Positions 13,654 through 22,229 are shown, counted from the first letter of the stretch. The stretch: 27,220 nucleotides of DNA from Bacillota bacterium (GCA_023396555.1 JAEWWC010000170.1:1-27220); one strand, 5' to 3'. Program-made: numbers and translations. Notes: generated by a model not told the origin, from the sequence alone.

Positions 13654-15137
13654 CAATTTGTGCCCCCGATCGAATATTTCAATATACTTTCTTCGCTTAT
13701 TTCATGGCGATCCAGCTCTGCCGACAGCTTCCCGTCTTTCATCACAATGATTCTGTCGCTCATGGATATGACCTCGGGCATATCGGAAGACACCATGATA
13801 ATGGCTTTGTTTTCTCTCAAAAGGTTGAGCATGATCGAATAGATTTCCTGTTTTGACCCCACGTCGATCCCTCTGGTGGGTTCGTCAAAAATGAATATCT
13901 CGCCGTTGGTCAGGAACCATTTTCCCAGAACGACCTTTTGCTGGTTCCCGCCCGAGAGGTTCATCACCTGTACCAATGAATTCTCGGCTTTGGTACCAAT
14001 TTTCCTGATGTATTCGTCGCCTACGGCAACGTCCTCTTTGGGATCGATGAATCTTCTCTTTTCGTTGACCAGATTGGCAATAACGGTATTTCTTGCAATG
14101 GTGTGCGTTAAGAACAAGCCTGTAAACTGACGGTCTTCCGTAATAAAGCACATCTTATGCCTTATCGCACTTTCGGGAGCTTTGAAATTAACCTTTTTGC
14201 CCAGAACAGACAGCTCACCTGCATCCAAAGGCGCCGCGCCGAACAGCACGCTCATAAGCTCCGACCGCCCCGAGCCCACCATGCCGGCAACGCCAAGAAT
14301 CTCGCCCCTCTTCAGCGTAAAGCTAACGTCCTCAATTCCATTGCCCGTTAAATTCTTCGCCTCCAGAACAACCTCGCCCGTATCAAAAAAGTCACGGTGA
14401 TAGAAAGCCGACGCATCTCTGCCTACCATGTCGCGTATGAGCTTTTCCTCGTTGATTTCGGAAGTTCTATAATTGCTGATCATCCTGCCGTCGCGCAATA
14501 CTGTGACCCTGTCTCCTATTTTGAACACTTCATCAAGGTGGTGGGAAATATAGATGATTCCCATCCCTTTTTCTTTGAGCAATTCAATGATATGCAGCAG
14601 GTGATCGATCTCAGATGTTGAGAAGGATGAGGTCGGCTCATCCAGAATGATGATCTTCCGGTTAAAAACAAGAGCTTTGCCTATTTCGACCAGCTTTTTC
14701 TCACCGCTGGAAAGCTCGCTCATTATTGTTGAGGGATCAAAATAGCAGTGAAGCTGTTCCAGCGCTTCCCTTGTTCGTTGCTCCATCACTTTTTTCTGGA
14801 GAACGCCCCTCTTGCTGATCTCAAGGCCGGTAAAAATGTTCTCGGTGATCGTCAAATGCTGAAATATATTGTGCTCCTGGTAAACCGTCTGGATACCAAG
14901 ATCATGGGCGCGCTTCGGGTCCAACGTCACTTCCTGGGCATTGACTTCGATCGTTCCCTCGTCGGGCTCATAAGCGCCCGATATTATTTTGATAAGAGTT
15001 GATTTACCGGCGCCATTTTCACCGCATATGCAATGAACCTCGCCTTCATGCAAATCAAAACTCACATTTGACAAAGCTTTAACACCCGGAAACGTCTTGG
15101 AAATATTGCGTAAACGGAGAACTTCCTCAAGAGGCAT
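13653..15137 (-). CDS. Sugar ABC transporter ATPase with two nucleotide-binding domains (RbsA/MglA type)
   Basis: A 494-residue cytoplasmic ATPase that powers the importer. The first domain has Walker A GENGAGKST (39-47), signature LSSGEKKLVEIGKAL and Walker B IIILDEPT. The second has the usual degenerate Walker A GMVGSGRSE, signature LSGGNQQKVVLGKW and IFIFDEPTRGID. Start ATG 15137 has a strong AGGAGG 7 bases upstream. It is the first gene of the minus-strand operon; the 192-bp region up to the divergent regulator should hold its promoter. Sugar cannot be named from this subunit. Confidence 0.95.
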   Translation of the reverse strand: MPLEEVLRLRNISKTFPGVKALSNVSFDLHEGEVHCICGENGAGKSTLIKIISGAYEPDEGTIEVNAQEVTLDPKRAHDLGIQTVYQEHNIFQHLTITENIFTGLEISKRGVLQKKVMEQRTREALEQLHCYFDPSTIMSELSSGEKKLVEIGKALVFNRKIIILDEPTSSFSTSEIDHLLHIIELLKEKGMGIIYISHHLDEVFKIGDRVTVLRDGRMISNYRTSEINEEKLIRDMVGRDASAFYHRDFFDTGEVVLEAKNLTGNGIEDVSFTLKRGEILGVAGMVGSGRSELMSVLFGAAPLDAGELSVLGKKVNFKAPESAIRHKMCFITEDRQFTGLFLTHTIARNTVIANLVNEKRRFIDPKEDVAVGDEYIRKIGTKAENSLVQVMNLSGGNQQKVVLGKWFLTNGEIFIFDEPTRGIDVGSKQEIYSIMLNLLRENKAIIMVSSDMPEVISMSDRIIVMKDGKLSAELDRHEISEESILKYSIGGTN

Positions 15138-15241
15138 CTGTGAACCTCCTCTAAACAAATATGTATTGAATTTTTCTTATGGGGTCGTTTTAAAATTACT
15201 CTTATTTAAGTGTTATTACAATGGATATAACTAACGCTTAT

Positions 15242-15293
15242 TTGCACATTATTGATACTTGGTATTGTGCGTTTTCAATCTGCTGTCTATAAT
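15242..15293 (+). promoter_or_regulatory. Promoter of the AraC-PAS regulator with inverted half-sites
   Basis: A perfect -10 TATAAT (15288-15293) lies 17 bp after a weak -35 TTGTGC (15265-15270). The -35 overlaps the right half of an inverted pair, GCACA (15244-15248) and TGTGC (15266-15270). These may be regulator half-sites in the divergent intergenic region. I could not place the minus-strand promoter with confidence. Confidence 0.55.
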
Positions 15294-15329
15294 AAAACTA
15301 AAAACACAAAGCCCAAGGAGGATTTAAAA

Positions 15330-16547
15330 GTGATCAAAATAAAATCCTCATCGCCTATATACAATAACTTCACAGAAAACGCAAACGGGGGCGAGTCGCA
15401 TCACAGGCAGAAATCGGATGAGTATAGCATTTATCTGCTATTGGACGGCGCTATGCAGTTCAGGTTTCCCAAAGAGCAGTTAACGCTGCGGCCGCAAATG
15501 CTGCTGATCGTTTATCCCGGAGATGAATACAGCGTTTGCTGCAACACAAAGGAATTATTCTGCCACAAAATCAGCTTTTCTCTCAAAGAAAGCGAGGAAC
15601 TCTATGAACTGCTGCACGAGAAGCTGGATAGGATCAGTACGCTGCCGGCAAAATGCTTGAAAATGATAGAGTTGCTGGATTATAGCGATAAAGGGCTGTC
15701 ACGCGAGGCTATGCTGTCTATGTCTCACATCCTTGAGGCGCTGTTGTTTACACTGATAGACAGCAAGATGTCTCAAAAACCCGTCAGCAGTACTTATGAG
15801 TCTTACGTCGAAGACTCGATCGATTTTATGAACAAACATATATTTGATAAATTCACCGTAAACGACATATCTGATGCCATTGGGGTTTGCGGCTATCATT
15901 ATATACGGCTGTTCAAGCAGGTTACAGGCGTTACGCCGATGAACTATTTCCTGAAGCTGAAAACTACCAAGGCCGCTGAACTGCTCAAGGTCACCAACAT
16001 GCCCATCTCGGAGGTTGCGGAAAAGCTGCATTTCAGCAGCGATGCCCACTTCAGCCGCACATTCAAAAGGCACATGTTCTATACGCCGTCCATATACAGG
16101 CGGCAGGCCGCACTGGTTACCGAGAAGTACACATTCAACGACATACTGCTGCAAACCATCATCGACTCGTCGCCTGACCTGATCTTCTTCAAGGACACCG
16201 GCTTCGTGCTGCTGGGCTGCAATGCCGCGTTCTGCAAGGTGCTGGGGCTGGACCGGTCGCAGATCGTCGGCAAGCGGGATGTCGATCTGTTCCCTCATAA
16301 GGAGGCGCTGTTCTTCAATCACATTGACAAGATAATACTGGAAAGCGGCAAGCCGCAAAGCAACAGCGAGTGGATGACATTTCCGGACGGAACGCAGAAG
16401 AAGTTCGAGGTGGTGAAGGCTCCGTTCTACGACGAGACATATACCATTGCCGGCATCGTTGGTATCAGCCGGGAAATCGCGTCGAAAAAATACTCCCGTG
16501 AACGCAAGGTGGCGCAGTCCGGCTCTGTTGGGAAGCCGGAAGCTTAG
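15330..16547 (+). CDS. AraC-family regulator with C-terminal PAS domain
   Basis: A 405-residue protein divergent from the sugar-import operon, which it probably controls. Residues about 30-90 resemble the cupin-like sensing domain of AraC regulators (SIYLLLDGAMQFRF, LLIVYPGDEYSV). Residues 162-258 are a complete double helix-turn-helix domain (FTVNDISDAIGVCGYHYIRLFKQVTG, ISEVAEKLHFSSDAHFSRTFKR). Residues about 272-390 are a PAS domain (IIDSSPDLIFFKDTGFVLLGCNAAFCKVLGL, IAGIVGISREI). AraC domains usually end the protein, so a PAS domain after the DNA-binding part is unusual and suggests a second signal. GTG at 15330 is chosen because AAGGAGG lies 8 bases upstream; the frame is open further upstream but has no site. 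Confidence 0.9.
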   Translation: MIKIKSSSPIYNNFTENANGGESHHRQKSDEYSIYLLLDGAMQFRFPKEQLTLRPQMLLIVYPGDEYSVCCNTKELFCHKISFSLKESEELYELLHEKLDRISTLPAKCLKMIELLDYSDKGLSREAMLSMSHILEALLFTLIDSKMSQKPVSSTYESYVEDSIDFMNKHIFDKFTVNDISDAIGVCGYHYIRLFKQVTGVTPMNYFLKLKTTKAAELLKVTNMPISEVAEKLHFSSDAHFSRTFKRHMFYTPSIYRRQAALVTEKYTFNDILLQTIIDSSPDLIFFKDTGFVLLGCNAAFCKVLGLDRSQIVGKRDVDLFPHKEALFFNHIDKIILESGKPQSNSEWMTFPDGTQKKFEVVKAPFYDETYTIAGIVGISREIASKKYSRERKVAQSGSVGKPEA

Positions 16548-16560
16548 AACGCACGCGCGT

Positions 16561-16632
16561 CATTCCGTCGGAGCGCATGAGCTCGGTCGCAGAACACTTT
16601 ACATGGGATTGCTCGCTGCGCTCGGAATAACA
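16561..16632. repeat. Imperfect palindrome, possible dispersed repeat
   Basis: A left arm TCATTCCG...GAGCGC and a right arm GCTCGCTGCGCTCGGAATAA are imperfect inverted copies around a central spacer. The right arm resembles short GC-rich palindromic repeats scattered through many bacterial genomes. Only one copy is seen in this window. Confidence 0.45.
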
Positions 16633-16652
16633 GATGTGGAGTTATCGGAAGA

Positions 16653-16684
16653 AAGAAGCTCAAGAGTTGACCCGTGAGCTTCTT
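16653..16684. terminator. Bidirectional terminator between convergent genes
   Basis: Perfect 10-bp arms AAGAAGCTCA (16653-16662) and TGAGCTTCTT (16675-16684) with a 12-base loop. T-rich DNA follows on both strands (CATTTTA on plus, TCTTCC on minus). It lies between the AraC-PAS gene (+) and the Gfo/Idh/MocA gene (-). Confidence 0.8.
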
Positions 16685-16716
16685 CATTTTACTCCGCTAA
16701 ATTATACTGTGCCGCA

Positions 16717-17814
16717 TCAGCCCGGAATTTTGATACGTGCGCCGTCCTTCATGGCTGATTCGTGCGCCAGTATGCCCGCCATCGTCCAGTTCGCCGAGGT
16801 CGCGGCATCCACGTGCGCTTTGCGGCCTTCTTTGATTGCGGATACGAACTCATGCACCAGATGCGGGTGCGAACCGCCGTGGCCGGAGCCTTGTATGAAC
16901 GACACGTGCTGGTCGTTGACGATCTGCTCCTTTTTGGCAAAGCCTCCGATCTCCGCGGGCAGCATGCCGTCCGTATCCGGAACCTCGCGCCGCTCCGCGT
17001 CCTCATATCCGGAGAAGATGACCGGATGCTCGCTCTCCAGCTGCGACCATTCAAACGACAGTTTGGTGCCGTATACGTCGAAGCTTTCGCGGTACTGGCG
17101 GATGGTGTTGAACAGGGAGCGTGTCACCTCACAATTCACATCGCTGTCCTTGAGCCACAGGTGCGCCGTTTCGATGGCAAACGGGGAACCGTAGCGGCCG
17201 ATGTAGGAGGGCTCGATCTCGCCAGAGCCAATACAGCTGACCGACTCCGCGCGCTTGCCGACCAGATCAAGCAGGGGGGATATGGCATGCGTCGCATAGT
17301 GCATCGGTGGCATCCCGTACCAGTACTCCGGCCATCCGGGCAGGCTCATGTTCTGCTGATGGGAACCCCTCAGAAACTGAATCTTCCCAAGCTCGCCTTT
17401 GTCGAAAAGATTCTTGACATACAGATATTCACGGGTATAAACGGCTGTTTCCATCATCATGTAAACTTTTTGCATTTTCTTTTCAAGCTCACATATCTTG
17501 AGGCATTCTTCCACTGTCGTGGCCATGGGTACGGTGCAAGCCACATGTTTTCCAGCCTCAAGGCCCATAATGCTCATGCGTGCGTGGTCCGCAATGGGTG
17601 AGTTGATGTGTATAGCGTCGATCTCTTTGTCTGCCAGCAGCTCCTCAAAATCGGTGTATCTTTTCTGTATGCCAAAGATATCAGCAATTTTGTTCAATTC
17701 GTCCTTATCACGGCGGCATACCGCGACACACTCAGCGTCGGAATGTTTCTGATAAATTGGTATAAACTCTGCGCCAAAGCCCAATCCGATGATTGCTACT
17801 TTCACTTTGCCCAT
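16717..17814 (-). CDS. Gfo/Idh/MocA-family oxidoreductase lacking the EKP lysine
   Basis: A 365-residue protein. It has an N-terminal Rossmann fold (VAIIGLGFGAEF, residues 6-17) for NAD(P) and a C-terminal alpha/beta substrate domain of the family. Where most members have AGKHVxCEKP, with Lys in the active site, this one reads EAGKHVACTVPMATT, so the lysine is Val95. The fold is clear, but the usual dehydrogenase chemistry may differ. Start ATG 17814 has AGGAGG 8 bases upstream; an ATG two codons earlier is too close to the site. It is transcribed alone on the minus strand and ends at a bidirectional terminator. A perfect palindrome in its leader suggests repressor control. Substrate unknown; probably a sugar or inositol derivative given the neighbours. 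Confidence 0.88.
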   Translation of the reverse strand: MGKVKVAIIGLGFGAEFIPIYQKHSDAECVAVCRRDKDELNKIADIFGIQKRYTDFEELLADKEIDAIHINSPIADHARMSIMGLEAGKHVACTVPMATTVEECLKICELEKKMQKVYMMMETAVYTREYLYVKNLFDKGELGKIQFLRGSHQQNMSLPGWPEYWYGMPPMHYATHAISPLLDLVGKRAESVSCIGSGEIEPSYIGRYGSPFAIETAHLWLKDSDVNCEVTRSLFNTIRQYRESFDVYGTKLSFEWSQLESEHPVIFSGYEDAERREVPDTDGMLPAEIGGFAKKEQIVNDQHVSFIQGSGHGGSHPHLVHEFVSAIKEGRKAHVDAATSANWTMAGILAHESAMKDGARIKIPG

Positions 17815-17837
17815 TTTCATTACCTCCTGCTGAAATC

Positions 17838-17858
17838 TTAATAATAGACTATTATTAA
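17838..17858. promoter_or_regulatory. 21-bp perfect palindrome, putative operator of the Gfo/Idh/MocA gene
   Basis: Arms TTAATAATAG and CTATTATTAA are perfect inverted copies around one central base. It lies 9 bases upstream of the AGGAGG site of the minus-strand gene, where a bound repressor would block transcription. Confidence 0.55.
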
Positions 17859-17868
17859 ATGCAGTAAC

Positions 17869-17900
17869 GTGCAATGAATCAAACAAACCTTTAATTGCAC
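17869..17900. promoter_or_regulatory. Inverted repeat GTGCAAT / ATTGCAC upstream of the Gfo/Idh/MocA gene
   Basis: Perfect 7-bp arms (17869-17875 and 17894-17900) 18 bp apart, upstream of the palindrome at 17838-17858. The TTGCACA sequence at the right arm also occurs at 15242-15248 near the AraC-PAS promoter, so the two may share a regulator. Confidence 0.35.
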
Positions 17901-17963
17901 AAAAATGATATGAAAAGAGTAACCTATCTCGTTGGGCAAAAACTTATGCGGTGCTTTCGGAAT

Positions 17964-18101
17964 TTAGTCCTTGGCCGGAATGAGGTCAACACCTTCGATG
18001 TGATGCAGAATGCCTTCGCCGTGTTCGATAGGCTCATCCATGATGGTCATCTTGGTCATGAGGGTTGCGAGGGTAACCGGTAGCTTGTCCGGTTCGTTCC
18101 A
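17964..18101 (-). pseudogene. Internal fragment of a ParA-family partition ATPase
   Basis: On the minus strand a 45-codon stretch reads WNEPDKLPVTLATLM near its start and EGILHHIEGVDLIPA near its end, then stops at 17964. This matches, from memory, the middle of ParA/Soj ATPases carried by plasmids and conjugative elements of Clostridia. The N-terminal Walker motif and the whole C-terminal half are absent, and a stop (TGA) lies directly upstream. It is a dead relic. Confidence 0.65.
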
Positions 18102-18660
18102 TCATAGACTGTCCGCAATTCTTTTATTGGTTTCAGAAAAGCCAACAAATATGAAAGAAATTTTCTTTATGTCTTCTTTATCGCGTATCAGCTTTCCTTA
18201 ATGCCATCTATTAAAAATATATGTAGCCCCAGAAGAAAATGTTTACTTATTACGAAGTCGCTTAAAACGAAAAATACTGCGAAGCTTCATCTAAGGGTAT
18301 ACACATGATATTTTGAATATCTGTAATGTTCTATTTGCAGCTGTAACTATCCAACAGTTTTGTGTTTCTATGAGGGTTTCGATTTTTTCAGCCCTTTCTT
18401 TCAATAGCTATTTTGGATATATGCTGTAAAAAGGACGTTAGATGATAGACGAGTGATGGCAATAAAGATAATGTTGCATGGAACTATGTCTTATACAAAT
18501 CTGAGCCTGCGTATGGTACCGCAGCCATACATAAAAGTTATTCAAGAAAAGCCGAAAATAATCCACCATTTACGAACGGTGACTTATTGTAGCTACCATA
18601 CCAGATCATATATGATATACGCTGTATATTAAGGTGCTAACAAACGTAATAATAAGTTCC
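18102..18660. other. Non-coding region upstream of the cupin gene
   Basis: No credible gene on either strand. A minus-strand open stretch (about 18102-18200) next to the ParA relic is unassigned. A weak promoter candidate for the cupin gene is TTGTAG (18587-18592), an 18-bp spacer and TATGAT (18611-18616). Confidence 0.4.
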
Positions 18661-18673
18661 AGGAGAGCAGACG

Positions 18674-19051
18674 ATGAAATGTGTGGTTAATGTGCAGAGC
18701 AGGGAGCCGGATGAAGACCCGAGATCGCTTCGCGCGCATGTGTGCGGGCGTGAAAAGGACATACTCAGAGACACCTATTATCTGATCAATGGCGAAAACA
18801 GTCCATCCCGGCGGCTGAGCATGGGATATACAACGATATACCCCACGGGGTCGACAACGGGCCACACGCATGACGACATGGAAGAGACGTACTTTGTCAT
18901 TTCGGGAAAAGGGGTTATGGTCGTGGGTGAGGATGAATTTGAGATCGAGCAGGGCGATGCATTATATGTCCCGCCGGGAGAATATCATACAACTTATCAG
19001 AGAGGAAACATGCCGCTCGTCGTTTTATGGGTCACCGGAAAAATTGACTAA
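18674..19051 (+). CDS. Small cupin-domain protein
   Basis: A 125-residue single-domain cupin. The first motif, GSTTGHTHDDMEETYFVISGKG, carries His64, His66 and Glu70 as likely metal ligands. The second, GDALYVPPGEYHTTY, carries His105. Such stand-alone cupins include sugar isomerases, small dioxygenases and sensor-like proteins; the reaction cannot be told. An AGGAG site lies 8 bases before the ATG. The aldehyde dehydrogenase gene starts 15 bp after the stop, so the two form an operon and probably act in one pathway. Confidence 0.88.
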   Translation: MKCVVNVQSREPDEDPRSLRAHVCGREKDILRDTYYLINGENSPSRRLSMGYTTIYPTGSTTGHTHDDMEETYFVISGKGVMVVGEDEFEIEQGDALYVPPGEYHTTYQRGNMPLVVLWVTGKID

Positions 19052-19066
19052 CGGAGGATACCTGAT

Positions 19067-20509
19067 TTGATATTGCATGAGAAGCTTCTGATTGACGGGA
19101 ATTGGACAGACGGTAGCGGGGATAAACGCCTGGAAGTGCGCAATCCCGCCAACGGCGAGATTTTTGCGACGGTGCCGGCAGCGGACATAATAGACATTGA
19201 AAACGCAATAGAGGCTGCCGACCGGGCGTTTAGACCGTGGTCACATTTGACGCCGTTTCAGAGAGGCGGGTATCTTCGAATAGCCAGCGAGCTCGTGCTG
19301 GAGCGCGCGCCGGAGATTGCACGGCTGATGACCTGGGAACAGGGCAAGCCGTTGGCGGAGGCCTTGGGTGAAGTCAGGAAAGGCGCTGAGATACTTCGTT
19401 ATTATGCTGAAGAGGGCGAACGTATCTGCGGAAGAATTATACCCAATGCCGAGCCGAATGTTGAGAGCCGGGTCATATATCAGCCGGTCGGCGTCGCTGT
19501 CGGGATATCACCGTGGAACTATCCCATCGAGCTGCTGGCCTGGAAATTGGGCGGCGCGCTGGCGTCCGGCTGCACGATCGTCTGCAAGCTTCCTTCCGAG
19601 ACGCCGATATCGCCGATCCAATATATCAAATGCATCGTCGATGCGGGCGTGCCCAAAGGCGTTGTGAATGCGCTGACCGGTTCGGGCCGGGAGATCGGTC
19701 CCCATTTGCTGAGCAATCCGAAGGTAAAGAAAGTGGCGTTTACCGGGTCCACCGCGGTGGGCAAGCAGGTTTTATCCGATTGTGTCGATACGCTGAAAAA
19801 AGTGTCGCTGGAGCTGGGCGGCAGCCTCCCGATGGTCGTCTGCAAGGACTGTGATATCGATGCGGCCGTGGCGGGTGCGGTGAGGCGGTCCTTCAGAAAC
19901 ATGGGCCAGATCTGCATTGCGATAAACCGGATTTATGTGGACTGTGATATTTACGAGGTCTTTCTTGAAAAGCTTGTACAGGCGGCTAAGAAACTGACGA
20001 TTGGTGACGGTCTCACGGACGCCTGCGATTTGGGGCCGATGTGCACCCAAAGCGGCGTCGAAACAGTACAAAAGCATATACGCGACGGGGTGGAAAAGGG
20101 CGCGAGGCTTTTGTGCGGCGGCAAAAAACCGCAGGGTGCAAAATATGAGCAGGGATCCTTTTTTGAACCCACGATACTGGCGGATGTAGATCATTCAATG
20201 CTCGTCATGCGTGAGGAGACGTTTGGCCCGCTGGTCGGCGTCATGAAATACGATACAATCGATCAGGCGATCGAACTGGCTAACGATTCCCCCTACGGGC
20301 TGGCGGCGATCGTTTATACCGGCAGCCTTCACCTCGCGGAACGGCTTTCGCATGAAATCGATGCCGGCAATGTCGCGGTTAACAATCCTGACGCGGGCGT
20401 GATTAACGCACCGTACGGCGGCTGGAAGGCCAGTGGTTTTGGGCATGAGCATGGAACCGAAGGTCTGCATGAATACCTGAATATTAAACACATCCGAGTA
20501 CACAAATAG
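19067..20509 (+). CDS. NAD(P)-dependent aldehyde dehydrogenase
   Basis: A 480-residue protein of the ALDH superfamily, oxidising an aldehyde to its acid with NAD(P). The expected elements are present: PWNYP with catalytic Asn151, cofactor-binding Lys174 (CKLPSETP), FTGSTAVGK, general base Glu249 in LELGG, catalytic Cys283 in MGQICIA and EETFGPL. The overall length and pattern are closest to the succinate-semialdehyde/lactaldehyde dehydrogenase groups, but the substrate is not identifiable. The start is TTG at 19067, 9 bases after GGAGG. The upstream cupin and the surrounding sugar genes suggest a sugar-derived aldehyde. Confidence 0.93.
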   Translation: MILHEKLLIDGNWTDGSGDKRLEVRNPANGEIFATVPAADIIDIENAIEAADRAFRPWSHLTPFQRGGYLRIASELVLERAPEIARLMTWEQGKPLAEALGEVRKGAEILRYYAEEGERICGRIIPNAEPNVESRVIYQPVGVAVGISPWNYPIELLAWKLGGALASGCTIVCKLPSETPISPIQYIKCIVDAGVPKGVVNALTGSGREIGPHLLSNPKVKKVAFTGSTAVGKQVLSDCVDTLKKVSLELGGSLPMVVCKDCDIDAAVAGAVRRSFRNMGQICIAINRIYVDCDIYEVFLEKLVQAAKKLTIGDGLTDACDLGPMCTQSGVETVQKHIRDGVEKGARLLCGGKKPQGAKYEQGSFFEPTILADVDHSMLVMREETFGPLVGVMKYDTIDQAIELANDSPYGLAAIVYTGSLHLAERLSHEIDAGNVAVNNPDAGVINAPYGGWKASGFGHEHGTEGLHEYLNIKHIRVHK

Positions 20510-20568
20510 ATAATATGCAAAAATGCAAGCATCATAGATCATGAGTCATGGGCATAGGAAATGTTCAA

Positions 20569-20597
20569 TTGATTAAGATCGTGTAAAATGTTATCAT
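20569..20597 (+). promoter_or_regulatory. Promoter of the response-regulator operon
   Basis: -35 TTGATT (20569-20574), a 17-bp spacer and -10 TATCAT (20592-20597, 5 of 6 matches). It lies about 50 bases upstream of the response-regulator start and after the aldehyde dehydrogenase stop. Confidence 0.55.
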
Positions 20598-20645
20598 GGA
20601 TAATGCCTCATCATATGTAACTATTTTTGAGAGGGGCGTACAAAG

Positions 20646-22229
20646 ATGTACAAAGTTATTGTTGTCGACGATGAAACCTGGATTTGCAAGCTGATAAGGA
20701 AGATTGTGAACTGGGAGGAGCTGGGCTTCAATATTGTCACGGATGCGGGGGACGGTCTTTCGGCATTGAACCTCATCGAAGAACATCGTCCCGATCTTGT
20801 AATCACAGACATACGCATGCCCAGCTTGGACGGAATCGGGCTCATTAAAACGACCAGAGAACTCAATATTGATACTGAATTCATTATTATAAGCGGCTAC
20901 AGCGATTTTGAATATGCCAGAAACGCGGTCAAATATGACGCTTTCGGGTATATCGTAAAACCTTTGGATAAAAATGAGCTTCAGGAGATATTACTCTCCG
21001 TCAAAGAGAAAATAAACAAGAAGCATCAAATAAAAACAAAAATAGAATTCAGTGAATCTCAGCGGCTGGAAAATGAAATCAGGAAAATAATCAATCATGT
21101 AGGCAATGGCGTAAGCATTGAAGGATTAAACAGGCAGTTCGGGACAAACTTTTCAGATCACGAGTTCTGCGCTGCGGTGTTTAAACTGGACTTTTTATCG
21201 AGGGAAACGCCCGGCAGCCATCAGGACTCCGACCATCAGCGGTTTCTGGCGGGCTTTAAAGAAACCATGTCTGAGTATATCGATGAAGCAGTCTGTTATA
21301 CGGACCCGGCAGGCTTAAAAAGCGTATTCATATTTAATTACGCGAAACGTGAAGGTTTGCGGCGAGGGTTATCGCAGGCAATGGCCGCTTTCCGGAAAGG
21401 AAAGGGCCATAATGCCCCGATCGATCTTACAATCGGAATCGGAGAATCGGTGACGGATATCGGAGATATCGGGAGATCCTACCGTACTGCGATGCATGCC
21501 ATCTATGCGCGTATGGTACTGGGTACAGGGAGAATCATCGACGCGCCGACTGATTTGCCCGGCTCTAAGGATGTCAAGACTATTTTCGATCTGCGTGATG
21601 AAAAGAAGCTGTCTCTCCATTTCGATGTATTCGATACTAAAAGCGCATCGGAGGAAATCACGAACATTCTGAGGAGAGCGGACAGGGAACTGTCAAGTAA
21701 TGCAGTGGCCTACCATACCGCCGCCATATCCATCATTGGCGTTCTTTTTAAGGTGATGGAACAAAAGCAGATCCGTCTTGAAAGCACCACAAAAGAACTG
21801 GCGGAACAGTATATTGAAAATAGCCTGTCCAAGGCAAGGATCGAAGCATATCTGAACCAGATTGTCAAGGAATTTGTCGCGGTGCATTCCGAATCCAGAC
21901 AGGAGGGCAACGACAAAATCATCGGTGAAATAAAAACGTATATCATGGATAATTATATGTCGGATATCGGGCTTAATGACGTTGCGAAACTGGTATGTCT
22001 GAATCCGACGTACGTAAGCGAGGTCTTTAAGAAGAAAACGGGCGAGAACTTTACCGAATTCTTAAGTGATTTCCGTATCAATATAGCCAAAGAGCTTTTG
22101 CAGGATATCCGGTATAAGATCATTGACGTCTCTTCAATGGTCGGTTATAAGGATTCTAAGTATTTCAGCCGGCTTTTCAAGAAAAAAGTGGGGGTCAACC
22201 CGACAGATTACCGAAATCTCTACATATAA
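20646..22229 (+). CDS. YesN-type response regulator with AraC DNA-binding domain
   Basis: A 527-residue regulator. The N-terminal receiver domain (about 1-120) has VVDDE, phospho-acceptor Asp55 in VITDIRMP and Lys in IVKPLDK. A middle region of about 280 residues is poorly conserved. The C-terminus (about 420-527) is an AraC-type double helix-turn-helix domain (LNDVAKLVCLNPTYVSEVFKKKTG, IIDVSSMVGYKDSKYFSRLFKKKVG). It is the partner of the kinase that starts 35 bp downstream and is expected to activate sugar-uptake or catabolic genes, probably including those that follow. A GAGGGG site lies upstream of the ATG. The same AraC-type fold occurs in the regulator at 15330, but the architecture is different. 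Confidence 0.94.
   Translation: MYKVIVVDDETWICKLIRKIVNWEELGFNIVTDAGDGLSALNLIEEHRPDLVITDIRMPSLDGIGLIKTTRELNIDTEFIIISGYSDFEYARNAVKYDAFGYIVKPLDKNELQEILLSVKEKINKKHQIKTKIEFSESQRLENEIRKIINHVGNGVSIEGLNRQFGTNFSDHEFCAAVFKLDFLSRETPGSHQDSDHQRFLAGFKETMSEYIDEAVCYTDPAGLKSVFIFNYAKREGLRRGLSQAMAAFRKGKGHNAPIDLTIGIGESVTDIGDIGRSYRTAMHAIYARMVLGTGRIIDAPTDLPGSKDVKTIFDLRDEKKLSLHFDVFDTKSASEEITNILRRADRELSSNAVAYHTAAISIIGVLFKVMEQKQIRLESTTKELAEQYIENSLSKARIEAYLNQIVKEFVAVHSESRQEGNDKIIGEIKTYIMDNYMSDIGLNDVAKLVCLNPTYVSEVFKKKTGENFTEFLSDFRINIAKELLQDIRYKIIDVSSMVGYKDSKYFSRLFKKKVGVNPTDYRNLYI

Noticed and set aside
16762..17601. A 279-codon open frame on the plus strand
   Set aside because: Antisense to the Gfo/Idh/MocA gene, with no ribosome binding site or known motif.
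17895..18201. Short plus-strand frames of about 62 codons
   Set aside because: They have no ribosome binding site or recognisable domain, and overlap the minus-strand ParA relic.
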